Of a stretch of DNA of 64,000 nt, positions 35,762 through 48,327 are shown one piece after another. The DNA is taken from NCBI GenBank assembly GCA_036971715.1, contig JAVHJL010000006.1, positions 1,426,001 through 1,490,000 of the forward strand, given 5' to 3'. The position numbers and the translations under genes were made by a program. Position 1 is the first letter of the stretch. Each line of letters opens with the position of its first letter. The stretch is from Arthrobotrys musiformis. Lineage: Eukaryota > Ascomycota > Orbiliomycetes > Orbiliales > Orbiliaceae. The notes beneath the pieces were generated by a model. The model was not told the DNA's origin, ran no database searches, and was given only the letters and a program-made list of their open reading frames with translations.

Positions 35762-38700
35762 CTCCCATCTATGCGCGCAGAGCTCGAGAAAGGAAACTTG
35801 GAACGAATTTTACACGGAAGAGAAAACATGGAAGAGAAAAAAGAGATCAGATGGGTAGGTGCATCTTGGCTTTTGATTGGGATCAATGGGTTCGGGACTT
35901 GATCCACCAACCCTACTCGCCGGAATTGGATCGGCTGTTTAATCCGGTTCCAGAGTGCTGGGTGCATGTCCCGCTAAAGCCCGCCGCTGCACCGACAGTC
36001 TGGGTTCGCAAATTCCTGGTAGTTAGAGTTGCAGATGGAGTTCATGTATTCAACTAGCCTAGAACCCAAATCACGTTCAAAATTTTCATTTCAGACATGC
36101 AGTAACCGACCAGTCGGCACTACTAACCTCATCGTTCAGATGTGAGCTAGCGATTTTAAGACATCATGATATCAATAACAGGATTTACTAGCGTATTTAC
36201 CCAGCAGGGCGGGTCCCATCGTAGATAAGCAGCCAATCTTTTAGACACGGAGGTCACTATAGCGGGCTAGCTGCAGTACATGTATCAGATACCTCAGGGC
36301 TCGATTTGTTTAGTAGTTATTAGAGTTTACTACCGCTTCGAAGATCCTCTAGGTTTCGTATTTGAAAACTGATTGGTCCAATAGGATTGAAATCCCCTAT
36401 TCCAAACCTCACCATTTATGCTAGATGCTCGTGAGTACTTGATTAACTAAGACCACTTCATAGTTGCATCAGAGCTCCGAGTCAAGTTCAGCTCTCCAGC
36501 GCAGCTCTCCAGCTCTCTGAAATACAGGGGGCAATACGAACCCGAGCTCGACAGCGAGAAATCCACTAAGAATCAAAGTCTCGTTAGAAGTACGGGTATC
36601 TTTAGCCTCTATGTTAATCTACAAATTCTTCTACGTGCATGGAACACTTACCCCGCTCCATGGATCCATCGGTGTGCCGCAATACGGTAAGCATAATCAT
36701 CATCTCCAGAATCCCATTCCATGGCGGTGGGACCCTCAGCTCCCAACTTCGTAGACCCGAATTTTTGGACGTTCGTACCGATGGCTTCCGTGCATACATG
36801 CAATATTTCCAAGTTTTTGGGAGTTCCGCCAGTTTGGGTGGAATCTCAGGCGATAAAAGAAAAAAAAAAATGTCGGGTTTCGAAATCATCTCGTATAGGA
36901 AATGAAGGGTGTGCTCGTATTCGTGAACGCGCATTACTCGTATTCTCACTTCATCCAGTCCGAAACGTTGGAAGGTGGAGGGGATCATGGGGACGTGGCT
37001 TATTGACCCCTCCAGAACCAAAGTGTCGGGATCGAAATGGTACATCAGAAGATATCGGTATACGTTCTATGCATATCACAAGATCACGAGAGCTTGAGAT
37101 TGGGTACATACATATACCCAAACTAGTAGGTGTATCCATATAAGTATGCCTCGTATACATATGCTGCTCACGTACCCATCGCTGTAGACGGTTGTGTTTT
37201 CGCAGCGCTCCCCACAAGATGCATGCAGATACGATATTACTGACACATGGATGTATCCGAAGAGGCTGGTAACTGTACGTACTAACGAACCAAAAGTGGG
37301 ACAATAGTACCTCCGAGAAACCCACCCTCGGCCTTGCTTTATTTCCGACGTGTGGTTTTGGTCTAAACGCGGAGGCGCGGCACAGTTCGTTACACGACCA
37401 TTCTCATGTTGGCGAGATGGTGTCCTGCGGGTAATTCTTTTCGAAACGATAGGGAGTAAAGATCAGCGAAGAGTTCAAGGCTGAGGGAGGAGGAGGGCTG
37501 CCTCTTTAAATTACGAGGCACCAAGTAAGGTGTCGCATCTGACCGTACCAAACCGCCCAATAGGGGTGTGTGCTATTGGTGCGTCCCCAGACTTGCAATT
37601 GCTGTTGAGGCTAACGAAGCAGCCGCAGCGTGTTGTTGGATGTTGGATGTTGGAACCCCGAACTGTGCATATTGCGGCATCGTGAAATTGGTTTTGGAGG
37701 TTCAATCAATGCAGTGATTGCCCCGCTTTGCATATAATTTTTCCCTTTGGAATGAAGGCTTCAAAAAAAATAATAAAAAATAAAAAATAAAAAAACTTGC
37801 AGGAAAATCTAGCCTTCAGTGGGTTTAACGATACATCAACTTAACATTGCAAGCTTAGGTCCAGGCCTTGGGCATTGCAAGCAAGTTTCGAATTGAAATT
37901 TGTGCGTAGATGCAAGCATATGTACGGTTTGCATTAGAATCTTGGGTTTGCCCTCCATCAAGTGAGTTGTTCAGGCTTCCAGGTCGCACGAATCCCACAG
38001 GTTTAGCCGATAACGTTACAAACATCGGTCATTATGCGAATTCGCGAAGCGAAACGAATGCGAATGCACATAGTAGTGTATGGAATACGATCGATGGTGG
38101 TTGCGGTTATGGTGGCCTGGCTTGGGAAAACTTTTGGTACTGGTATCAGGTACACATATGCCTGCTCGAGCTCTACGGCTCAGGGTATCCGTGCTCCTAT
38201 CGATAATGTTATATTATACATATCTACGCAGTAGATTTGTTCCATTGGAGGCTAAAACCGGATAAAGGATTTCAAAGGTATCCCAGGTGTTTTGTCGTGA
38301 TCCGTTCCGCTGACAGGCCTGCCACCAACATGTGTCTTGTGCCAGATTCTCGGGATTCGACAACGATACGTACTGTTCCTGTATCCTACCCCGTATAGCA
38401 AGCATCTCTAACCATAGCAAAATATTGGGTGTTATATGATAAAAGTGGGTCTTATCAAAACGCCACAACTGCGAAAGGATGCAGCTCACTGCAGGCGAAC
38501 GAAAGGAAACCAGCTCGAGCTCCGATATCTACAAAAATATTTGTATATGTACGGTGGCGATTGCGCGATACATCTATGGGGAAATGTGCTTGGCCGGCCT
38601 TGGTGGCATTCGACAAGGTCCTCGATATGGATAGCATGGGGGGCTTGGGAAAATCCACGGTGCCGGTTAGACCGACTCCTGCAGTTCTGGCTGGGCAGCT

Positions 38701-41029
38701 TAGAAGCTATATTAATTATTTTTCCCGTCTTAATATTAAAGGCATATTAATACAATCCCGTGATTGCATGTGTATGCGCATACCTCCTTGGTTTTTGAAA
38801 TTCTCTTCGTAAAGTCAATACAAAAATATCTAGACACAACAAATGAAGTATTGCCAAGTCACGATACCAACTTATCCTTTAAATTTAGGCGTTTTGAAAG
38901 CTGTTGGTTAGGTCCAGGTCCATAGGATACGGACGCCTAACGGGAAGACAAGAAATCCGGATTCATGGAGCCGTCATGACTGGAAAAAATATCTCCACAA
39001 CTTCCTGTAAAAGTGGCTCCACTGATGCGCAGCTACGTGCAATACATAGTAATGATCTTGAAGAAAACCAACCAACCTCAAGAAAAGAAGGGGGGCAATA
39101 GCATGCGCAGCTTTCGTGAACCGGAGTGATAAGCGTTTTCATTCGCAACTATATCAACCAGTCCTGGTGGGTCTCGTAGAGCAAGAAAAAAAACCAGCTG
39201 AGCGCAGGGCTGAACAAACGACCCCATTTGGTCATTCTACCAGTCGGTTCTGGTCCAGGACCCACTCTGTACCCTTCTTAGTACCATAGGCTCGCTAAAG
39301 TGCCTATTGCGAACAGGTTGCGCACACCGAACGAGCTAGAAGCAATAGAAGCAACAGACCCGCTGAGCATGACAGCATGATCTTCGAACGGTGACCCTGA
39401 GGATATCGATGCCGACGCTATATATATATAAATATCTCTGCTCTGCGGAAATAATTTTCTATGGTGAGGTTTGCATAATAATGTGTTCATATCTTACAAT
39501 TCTACAATCATAGCCAGTTACTCAACCTTGTGTATAAAATTCAGGGCGGTTTGCAAATTTGTCTAGGCATGGATCCGCGGACGAGATTGGAAGCTATATC
39601 GCAATACGGCTTCAAACTTCACTTCTAGCTTCTAAGGAGCAAAATGAAAGGAAAAAGATTTTTTAAAAAAATAGGAAAAAATAAAAAGGTGCCCGATTCC
39701 TCCAACCGTGAAAACCAGCACTTGGATCGAACCAATGCAATAATTTGCCTAACTGTGCCCTTCAAGTACGCACCTCAGTTCTTATCCCACCCCCAAATAC
39801 AAATGAACCCGTCAACGTATGTACTGTACAACCAGGAAAGATATCAGCTTACACTCCCGCAGCTCCCAAAGCTGTTACGGTTTGCCAAAGTACCTGGTAC
39901 CACTCCCTTTCCTAATTACAGAGAGAGCCTTCGTAACACAGCATGTGGTGAGCCGCTTCTCTTGCTTTCCAGGGTACATGAGCTACCCCTGCTCTTGCAT
40001 CTATCCTGCATCTATACCAACGACAAACGAGAGAAAAAGTAAACCTACTTTTTCCGGGGGAGGGTGAAAGCACATGAACACCATCTCATGCGGTCAAATC
40101 ATTACCCATTTCATGAGGGTTTCGTGAATGGGGAACACCCGTACACCATAGGACTTCGAACATGCAATCAAGCAGCCCTGCCGTGTAATTACAATTAATT
40201 CGTTTGGCATATAAAAAATGAAGCTCAACGAATACGAGCAGCCTGGAGCTGGGCTCACCGAGATATTGCATACTGCAGGTTGCATGAGCTCGAGCATATG
40301 AGGGGTGAAAAAGTAAAACCAAACTTGAAGCCTTCAATATATCCTACCGTGATATATCGATTCCACCCTTGCCTTACCAACATACTGGTACTGCAATGAA
40401 AGAAAAGAAGAAAAAACTAATAAAAAAAAGAAAGAAAAAAGGAAAGAAAGGCTATAGCTCCATCAAGAATGTACTTACAGAAGGGTTTTGTAAGAAAAAG
40501 TCACTAGTGTCGTGATATCATAGGTCCTAACAGCTCCGGTCTTAACGTCCCGATGCTTCGCCAAAGTAGCGTTACCCTAAATTTACCCTTTTAGAGTCCA
40601 TTTGCTTGTACAATTGTGGCAAGTCAGGGATCAGCTTATCGACGAAGTCCATCTTGACCATAGCTTGCGGATAGTTTTCTTAGCCGTGCTCTAAGTCCTC
40701 TTTTTTTCTTGTCTAGTGGGACAGCCATGACAGGGCGAAGGCTCGAGAGGGATGATATAAGGAAGACACATCACCCTTCAAGGATATCCAGAGGCCTCTC
40801 CCCATGCCCATCAGAGAAGCTCACAAGCTCAAGACCGTGACCATACCCAGCAGTCACTTTTAATACCGTCTACAAGAATATAAGACATTCCTCAATTCTC
40901 TTCAGACAAAATACTCTTTTTTTTGATCTTCGTTACCAAAGTTATCATCAGGGCACATCCTAAGCGAACAAGCTTGACCAAGCTCGCAAGACCCACCTTA
41001 AATATCTCAGCGTCAGTCCCCACGCAAGA
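34394..41029. other. 6.6-kb intergenic region with poly(T), no gene seen
   Basis: No supportable gene. Overlapping short open frames near 36614-37143 and 39644-40042 have no protein-like character or splice-compatible neighbours. A 40-nt T run lies at 35720-35759. A minus-strand GGTTCGATCC at about 39723-39732 looks like a tRNA B box, but the T-stem has a mismatch and no matching acceptor stem is present. Confidence 0.55.
35720..35759 (+). repeat. Poly(T) tract, 40 nt
   Basis: Uninterrupted run of 40 T residues, equivalent to a poly(A) tail on the minus strand. No retroposon body was recognised upstream of it on that strand (window positions just above 35760). Confidence 0.9.
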
Positions 41030-42866
41030 ATGGCGCAAACAACACAACATCCCACCTGCCCCGCTGCAGTCTTCAAGCCACAGGATCCCTCGATCCCACC
41101 AGAGAATCCCTATGATTCTCCATTCTTGACTGCGTTTCTTACTGCATCGCCTGTAGCTGCGGAGATTATCTCTCACCTGTCTACACCGCAAAAGCAGTAT
41201 CTTTTCGCAACATGTTCGGCACTAGCTTCATACCGGGACTCATGCTACGCATGGCGTTCCGTCACTTTGACAAAATACGGGTATGAACCGCGAACTTCAT
41301 TCGCAAAGCTGAACTACCAAGTCCAGCAGGGGATTATGGCACAGAAAAGATACATCTCAGTGCCCGATGAGAAGACTCTCCGGGAAAAGGCAGAGAAAGA
41401 AGGATGGAAGATCCGAAAACCGGTAGAAAAGTACTTCTGCCAGGGACTGGATTCCACCAAAGTTTGGGAAATGTTTTCCCTGAGACCAGCATTCGGAACA
41501 GTGCTGAAGGAGTTAGTTTTGGACGGAACTAGCGTAGATATGGCGTTCGTCAAAAAGATTTTGACCGTCTGCGCCGTCAGCGGAAAGGGTCTCAAGCGGT
41601 TGAGCGTACGATACTGCCAAAAGATCAATTTCAGCGACGTTGTAGAGATGATGCCAAAAGCTAGGATCATCGACGAAGGGGATGATTCAGGATTCGAGTC
41701 TCAAAGTGAGGGAGAAGAGGAAGAAGAAGATAGCCTTCTCAGAGGCCTGGTGGAATTCAAAGTGGGTAATCTATCCGTCGAAATGATTCGATAATAACTG
41801 GTTTGCTAACGTAATTCAATTTTCAGATATATGGTATTAAAGACCTCCACCTTGCGAATCAAGAACATAAATCATGGCTAGCCAGGCTCGATCAATTCTT
41901 CAAATTCGTGAATGAAAAGAAGATTAGATCGGACGTGGGCTGGTGTTCCCAGACTCTACAAGGTCCAAAGAAGCGATTGCGACGGACACACTGCCATGGT
42001 ACCCGAGAACTTCCATTCATCAGAATTCTTCCACTCGCAGATACAGGGTCCGTCCGGACGAAGAAATGCATGGGCTGCAAAAAGGGACCAGAACAAATTG
42101 GTTGGCATTGCGACCAATGCCTAAAGGACGTCCTTTGCGAATCCTGCGGAGAGTAAGTCAACAGGAACTCGAACGGAGATACTAAGCCACAACACTAACA
42201 CGGACCCATTACGATAGTTTCCTATGCGACAACTGTGATCCGAAGCGTAGTAGGATTACCAAATGCGGCGACTGCCCTTCCCGGAAGTGCAAATCGTGCT
42301 TTACTAAAGAGGGCGGTACCTTTTGCCCCAAACAGGGATGCAAGGGCAAACCATCCTGCGGAATCCACAGCTTCGATATCTCCTGCAATGCATGCTCCGA
42401 AACTAAGGAAATCACGTGTTCCTCTTGCAACCCAGCAAGAAAATGTAAGAGATGTGACGGTTGGATATACTCGCACTGTGAGGGATCCTACGCGCCATTC
42501 CAATGCGGATGTAACTTCGAGCTGTGCCATGGCTGCTGCGAGAGTAAGTTGTTCAACTAATACTAGACTTAATTCGAATTCCCAGCGCTAATTCAACCTT
42601 TCATAGCTGCGAAAAACAACTTCATCAATGCTGGTATCAATGAAAATTCCGTTGAGCAACTTGTCTATGCACTCGACTCGTCCGACTTCCCAATAGTCCC
42701 TAAGCGATTCGAGGAGATCAAACATGACAAAGAACTCCTACTCGCAGATAGCAACTGGTGCTGCTTCTATTGCAAGATCATGCCTGGTCGAGAGCAGAGA
42801 TTCGTAATGAATCGGAGAGACCACACAGCACATCGGGGAATGTGTAGCAGACGGACTAGCAGGTAG
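41030..42866 (+). CDS. F-box-like protein with C-terminal cysteine-rich zinc-binding region
   Basis: Four exons, 41030-41761, 41827-42152, 42218-42543 and 42607-42866, give 547 aa; phases 0, 2 and 1 close. The N-terminus has a degenerate F-box-like segment at about residues 40-75 (PVAAEIISHLSTPQKQYLFA). It is followed by leucine-rich-repeat-like stretches (LKELVLDGTSVDMAFV, LKRLSVRYCQKINF, LVEFKIYGIKDLHL) and a short acidic loop. The C-terminal part is very cysteine rich, with a series of CxxC pairs: CMGCKKG, CDQC, CESC, CDNC, CGDC, CKSC, CNAC, CSSC, CKRC and CHGCC, then CCFYC. These should bind several zinc ions in a LIM/RING-like arrangement. The architecture suggests an SCF adaptor; the partner and substrate are unknown. 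Intron 1 uses a non-canonical-looking GTGGGT donor, the only in-frame choice found. Confidence 0.75.
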
Positions 42867-44437
42867 TTGAGATAATTGAGGGGTATGATAAACAGCGCAA
42901 CGGAGGACAAAAATGTACAGCCACTTTTGGGGAAAGGAAAACGGCGTTTTGGGTTTTATTCTTAGGGTTGATACATTCTTAGTCATTGTTTTTTATTCTT
43001 CTATCTGATATTACTCCAGTTTTTTTCTCCGAAATTTATTACGTTTTTTTTATCATGATATCAAGCATTTCTTTTAAATCCATGATGGATTGTGGTTTGG
43101 TATTTTGCTATGTGAATTAATTCGGATTTTATATCAATTCCATATACGAATTTTCAGTACTAGTGCGCATACACTAGCCCTTGGCCACTTCAACGGCCGT
43201 GACCGGTCGACCGGTAACTTCCCTTGATGGACGAATTCGATCGGCAGACGTTAAACCTTAATATGTCTCTGGTTTTATACGGCCAAGGCGTCCCCTGGCA
43301 TAAGTCATGTAAAAGCTAACCAGTGCTCACTTAGTTTATGAACTGCACCAGCAAAGCGCAAGTTCTCAGATCTGGAGAAGGTTCTTTTTCCACAAATATT
43401 ACACCCCGCGCGTAAATCTGAAAGTCTTTATAATAGGTTCATAGGTTCGATAGATGCGTTCAATGTCTAGTAATATTCTATAACGAGCTGCCGGATAACT
43501 TGCCAAAAAAACGCAGTCGTCCCTGGATTTTTTAAGTCACGACTTTGGTAAATTTCCTAGCTAGTAGTAGGTAGATTCTAGAGCGATATATACGATGCGA
43601 TGGCCATGAACTTCCGAATTCCCCATCTGTATTTAATAGTGCGCCTTCGAGCCTAATGAATCCGCTAGTAGGCCGTAGGGCAAAAAGAGGCTCATAGAAC
43701 ACTAACTTTACATTAAAAGAACCCTTCTTTTTGATTTAGTTGTAGCTCTTTCGAAGCTCTGGACTATTGTACCATGATCTAGACAAGTATGAAATGTTCT
43801 AGGGTGGATAAATTAAAGACACTAAATTCAAGATTCGCACGTACAGGCTACCAGTATTCTAGAAGTTTTAGTGATATGACTAGAGTGCAAGGATTCTAAA
43901 TTTGAATTCTGTGGCCTATAGAGACAGGAGAAGAATAGACATATTAAGAAGGACCTCTATCTGATTATCCAGCTAAATACATAAATCTATCTAGTGAATC
44001 GGTCTCCTGGTAGTTCGCCATAATAGGAATGAAATGGGGGGGGAGAGCAAAAATTCGGAAATTCAGGTAGCGTGGATGGGGTTTCCATTCATCGAGACCG
44101 ACGACGAGCTCGCGGGGGAGGGGGCGTCTGGTGGTTATATGCTGGTTGGGGTGTCATTCTTGGCTCTGCTAGCGAGGGGAGTGATTAAGGTCGTGATGCA
44201 GACACCATTGTAAAATAGTTGCAAATATTATTCAATGGAAGCACCCGGAACCTCCTCTCCGTCATCACTGATTTCAAGAGCTGTCGAAGCATTTTTTTTC
44301 CTATTACGTATCGTGGCAAACGTTAGAACATCGATAGTTCTTCGGAGAATTCTTGGCTTTTGTTTTTGCGTTCCCCCTCCTTCCGATATGTCTGTGACAC
44401 CCGGAAAAACTGTAGCAGTCCTATCAGAAGGTGGATC
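42867..44437. other. AT-rich intergenic region between convergent genes
   Basis: About 1.6 kb between the 3' ends of the F-box-like gene and the caspase-like gene. It is visibly AT-rich with many TAG/CTA-type words, and no gene is seen. Confidence 0.5.
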
Positions 44438-45760
44438 CTAGCTCCCTGAGTGGCCCGCCACAGTTTTCTGGACATCCTGGGCACAAGCCCACTCACGATC
44501 GATGACAGTATCCAAAAGGTTTCGCGAGAAAATGTTTTCCGAGATTCTTTGGACTTTACAAAGCCCTGAAGTCTCTAGCCGATATAACATTCCCATATCA
44601 GCATATGAGGCTATTAAGAACACAGCAGTCGAGGTAGATTCATGAACGGACAAAACTTCGACATCAAAATCTGTCGGAAGCTTGTACAGCCAGTTGATGA
44701 TCTTTATGGTTGACTCTTCTTGTATTTCTGCAGGAAGGCGGACTTGAAACAAGGCGTAGTGGCTTTTTGAGCGCCAGGTACTCCTCATTGTGGGGTGTAA
44801 TTGGGTGGGTCGGTCGAGGGCTGGCGCAAGTTGAAGGCTTGTCGTGGGTAACAAAATGGGAGCGTGACCAGACAAAAATCGATAAGTCGCATATGGTTTT
44901 TGATGGCTATGGAGAGGCGAAGGAGGGAGCGGTTTCTGATTTTCGAGCCGGGTGTGATTGTTCAGTTGTGATAGTATACGAGGAAGGGTCACTGGCGGAC
45001 TGCCTGCTTGCCCAGCTAGTTGACGTATTGTGTAAACAAATCTTTGGGTAAATGTAGATCTAATATTTGTGGATCTGCGATCTACCGTTGTAGTATCCCC
45101 ATCAGTCGCCGCAATAACTTCGATAGTCCGGGACCAATTCTCCTTAATCCCGATTCCGAGTTTTGGTACGACCGGTCCGTCAAATGCTCCTGAATAACAG
45201 CAATCCAGGACAACAGCAACGTCTAGGATACCAGTCGGGTCGCGCCTGGTCGGGTCAAGCAAAACTTTTTTGATAAGAGACCATGGGATCGCCTGTTGAT
45301 ACTGTAAGTTTGGAAGGTGCAGCTGGGGCTGCTGAGGGGTTTCGGGGGGGGGTTCGGGAGGCCCTCCAGCTAGAAACAATTTGCCGCCGTCGAGGTACCC
45401 ATGCCCAGCGAAGTGCAAGATAAGGAGCTTACGCCCTATGCATGAGGCGCTAATGTCGTATACGTCCTTGATGATATTAAAGAGCCAATAATCTGGTGCG
45501 CCTTTGTCCACGGGAATAACATGTTTAAAGACGTTGATATCCCGTATTCCTAGTACTTCTTTCATCGCTGTGGCAAATAAGGTGGCATCTTCAGCAGCCC
45601 CAGTGTTGTCGTTCTGGAAAATTACTGTAACGACAAAAACCAACTTGTAGCTGATTTTTCTCTGCTCCGTCGCTTCATCGAGCATCGATTTTAGCCTCTC
45701 TAGTTCCGGTGGAACTGGTGCTGGTGGATCAGCAGGCGATATTTTCGAAGGCGTCGACAT
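44438..45760 (-). CDS. Caspase-like (peptidase C14 clan) protein
   Basis: Single exon, 440 aa, read from 45760. The caspase-hemoglobinase fold is indicated by the His motif LLILHFAGHG (catalytic His120) and the Cys motif VAVVLDCCYSG. The catalytic Cys is expected at 188, in the position of Cys in the metacaspase DSCHSG. Both catalytic residues are present, so it may be active, presumably cleaving after basic residues like metacaspases. It lacks the Pro/Gln-rich prodomain and zinc finger of type I metacaspases. Instead it has a short N-terminus and, after a Pro/His-rich linker (about 295-345), an alpha/beta C-terminal domain (about 350-430) seen by me in other fungal caspase-like proteins. Such stand-alone proteases in fungi are suspected to take part in programmed cell death or non-self recognition; that role is inference here. 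Confidence 0.82.
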   Translation of the reverse strand: MSTPSKISPADPPAPVPPELERLKSMLDEATEQRKISYKLVFVVTVIFQNDNTGAAEDATLFATAMKEVLGIRDINVFKHVIPVDKGAPDYWLFNIIKDVYDISASCIGRKLLILHFAGHGYLDGGKLFLAGGPPEPPPETPQQPQLHLPNLQYQQAIPWSLIKKVLLDPTRRDPTGILDVAVVLDCCYSGAFDGPVVPKLGIGIKENWSRTIEVIAATDGDTTTVDRRSTNIRSTFTQRFVYTIRQLAGQAGSPPVTLPRILSQLNNHTRLENQKPLPPSPLHSHQKPYATYRFLSGHAPILLPTTSLQLAPALDRPTQLHPTMRSTWRSKSHYALFQVRLPAEIQEESTIKIINWLYKLPTDFDVEVLSVHESTSTAVFLIASYADMGMLYRLETSGLCKVQRISENIFSRNLLDTVIDREWACAQDVQKTVAGHSGS

Positions 45761-48261
45761 CGCGCGATGGTTGCTCTATGCCGAGACCTTGATCCAGTCG
45801 ACCTAAAGAGCATGATATTAGCAAGAAATGAAACGACATGACATAAAATAACTACCAAGTTTTATCATTCTGCTGTCGGAGGAGGAGAGGAGGCATACTT
45901 TCGAAGATGAGATATGGTATTTCTTGGTGGAAGGTAATGTGAGTGAGCCTTGAGGTACTGGTGCTGTGGACTGTTCGTGTTGAATTTTGTGGGAGGGAGT
46001 GAGTTCTTGGAGATTTGGTTTAAGGGAGTATATATAGCTTCTGCAATACTTGTCCGCAAAACGACGAGCTCTATAGAGCTAGATATTTCAAGCATGGACA
46101 AGCCTGTTCACGCCAAACAATCTCGGCCCTCAGAAGGTCTAAAGATCTAGACGACTACAAGTACAAGCCCTGCATCTAAGTAGGCATATACCTGGGTACA
46201 TGCGCCCACTTATCGTAGGGTTTTTATGTGTTTTTTTAGATCTATAGATCGGCTGCTTTTAAAAAATTAAGATGCTTTATAAACTTGAAAGACATTCAAG
46301 ATGCCTTAAGGAATTAAGAATTCAAAGGCCGAGTTAATGAGCTTAAGGCGATTTACCAATCTAGAAGACACTCGATTTCTCCTAGTGGGTACATGTACAA
46401 AGTACCTACCGTATACCTAGGTACGTATAGACTGTATATTGATAAAAATGCAACAATTAGTGATAGCACTCGTGTTGTCTAATACCTTATGTCCAGATTT
46501 CTTACCAAATAATATTCTTTTTGAAAAGGTTGACAAAAAAGTAGGAGCAGATGTCCCACTCTCTGGAATCTAATATTGTACTAGAGTCCAGACATGGCTC
46601 TTCGTCTCTGCAGCCGTTAGTCAGAACAAATGCTAAACGATAGATCGATAGGACCTCTGGCCGCGGCCACATCGCCAACATTTGGTCTACGAGATAATCG
46701 CCAACCACATGGCCATTGCGATGGTTAAATTTAGTTCTAGAACCCCGTGACATGGCGGACATACATGCTCAATTTCTATTTCATCCCTTTTGTTATTCAC
46801 AGGCGGGGTACTCGTAGACCAGTCCGTAAACCCCAAATACTAGCATCTTACAAAAGCCGGGTATTATAATTAATATATAAGCTTAACGCCGAGCTGGGAG
46901 TCCGCTCACAGTAGTATCTGGTTTACGATATAAAGTCCGCTAGCTCGAGAACTCAAGAAACTAATACTAACCAGTTACAAAGTAGACAAAAAAATTTTTG
47001 CGGCCAGTAAAAACGGGTTTTGTCCTACTGGCGCTTATATTTACACGGACATCAAAGCGGGGATTGTGCTGGATTGGCAGTACCTTGCAGCGCAAAAACC
47101 TTGCATTATTGAGCATATAGGAATGACTGTATCGCATAGTATTGATGAGCTATGTCGGCACTAATAACTGATCGGCGAGGGATAAAGCGTGGGCATATCT
47201 TCCTTCTCATGACGCTGCAGTATGGTTTACGGGGACTGGGACGCTTTGTGGGAAGTATCTACAACGTCTACTCTTTTATGAGAGTATTCTATAAAAGTTT
47301 AACATCGCAGATAGCACGAATTTATATCAAATCAGACTCTACAACTTTTCACCGTCAAACAACCTACACGTCGCCCCGCATCTACCCCCAAAACCACAAG
47401 CATCCCACGCCGTCAACAACCGTTAACCGTTGAACGGTACCTGTATCAGATGCAACAACGGAAGCTAGGCAATCCCAGCCTGGAAAAGCTCTGCAGAAAA
47501 GCGATAAAACATACATTATGCTATATAGATCTGCAGCTATAGACAGGCCTTTTAACCGGATTAAATGGGAAAAAAAGGAAAGGGTGAGACGCAGGTATGT
47601 CGACATGTCTATGGTGACACTCGAGCTCCTGGGATCTAGACTCTTCGGATGTATCCCAGTGCCTGATCGCGCTAGCGGGGGTAAGCTTTTCTACTGGGTG
47701 AGGGTTTATAAAAGGTTTATCCTTGCGATGCAACGTGCAACGATTCGGGGAGAATTCCATGATCTGCTGTGCATACGTACATGTGGCATGCCGACGAAAG
47801 GGCCCAAGATCCCTCAGCGAAGTCCAAAAAGAAAAAGTTAAAGCCGCAAACTGTGGTCCTAGCACTGACCACTCATTGCTCGATCCGGCCCGCCGATGAC
47901 TAAAAAGCGAATATTTGATGAGTAAACTCCGGCGGTGCCAGAAGACTAATTATATAAAAATTTAGAGCGACAAGGACTCTGTTCCATGAGAAAATATTCG
48001 GGGACCATGGTCGAAACAACCAGGTACCATGCATTTCTTCTGGAAATAAGAACCCATGAAAAAGAATAGCATATTAGTAGTTAGAGTGGAACGTGGACGT
48101 CTAGAGTCCTTAAGTTTCGCTAAGAAGGTCACTTTCGTAAAGACAAAAAATTTTGTATCGTGGGAAGCAAGAGTATATAGAAGAATCGCGATACCGACCC
48201 ATCAGGTCGTTTTCGGCAGATGCATCCCCTGTCAGAAATTTACTCCACTCGGGCGACGTCG

Positions 48262-48327
48262 GGGTACGAGAAAACTCCACCCGAGAGAAAGACTGGGTAC
48301 GAGAGAACTCCACCTGAAAGAAAGAAA
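48262..48327 (+). repeat. 33-nt tandem duplication
   Basis: Two adjacent copies starting GGGTACGAGA, at 48262-48294 and 48295-48327, differ at only a few positions. They are followed by GAAA repeats. Non-coding as far as can be seen. Confidence 0.75.

Noticed and set aside
36614..37143. Overlapping opposite-strand open frames of about 140 codons
   Set aside because: They overlap each other, have no domain and sit in an otherwise non-coding region; likely chance.
39714..39788. Possible minus-strand tRNA (B box GGTTCGATCC)
   Set aside because: With a 7-nt T-loop the T-stem has a mismatch, and the sequence that would complete the acceptor stem about 70 nt away does not pair.
39644..40042. 132-codon plus-strand open frame
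   Set aside because: No recognisable features, no splice-compatible neighbours, and an overlapping open frame on the same strand of similar quality.
47518..47841. 107-codon plus-strand open frame, basic
   Set aside because: An equally long open frame lies on the other strand, with no family resemblance or promoter context; kept as intergenic.
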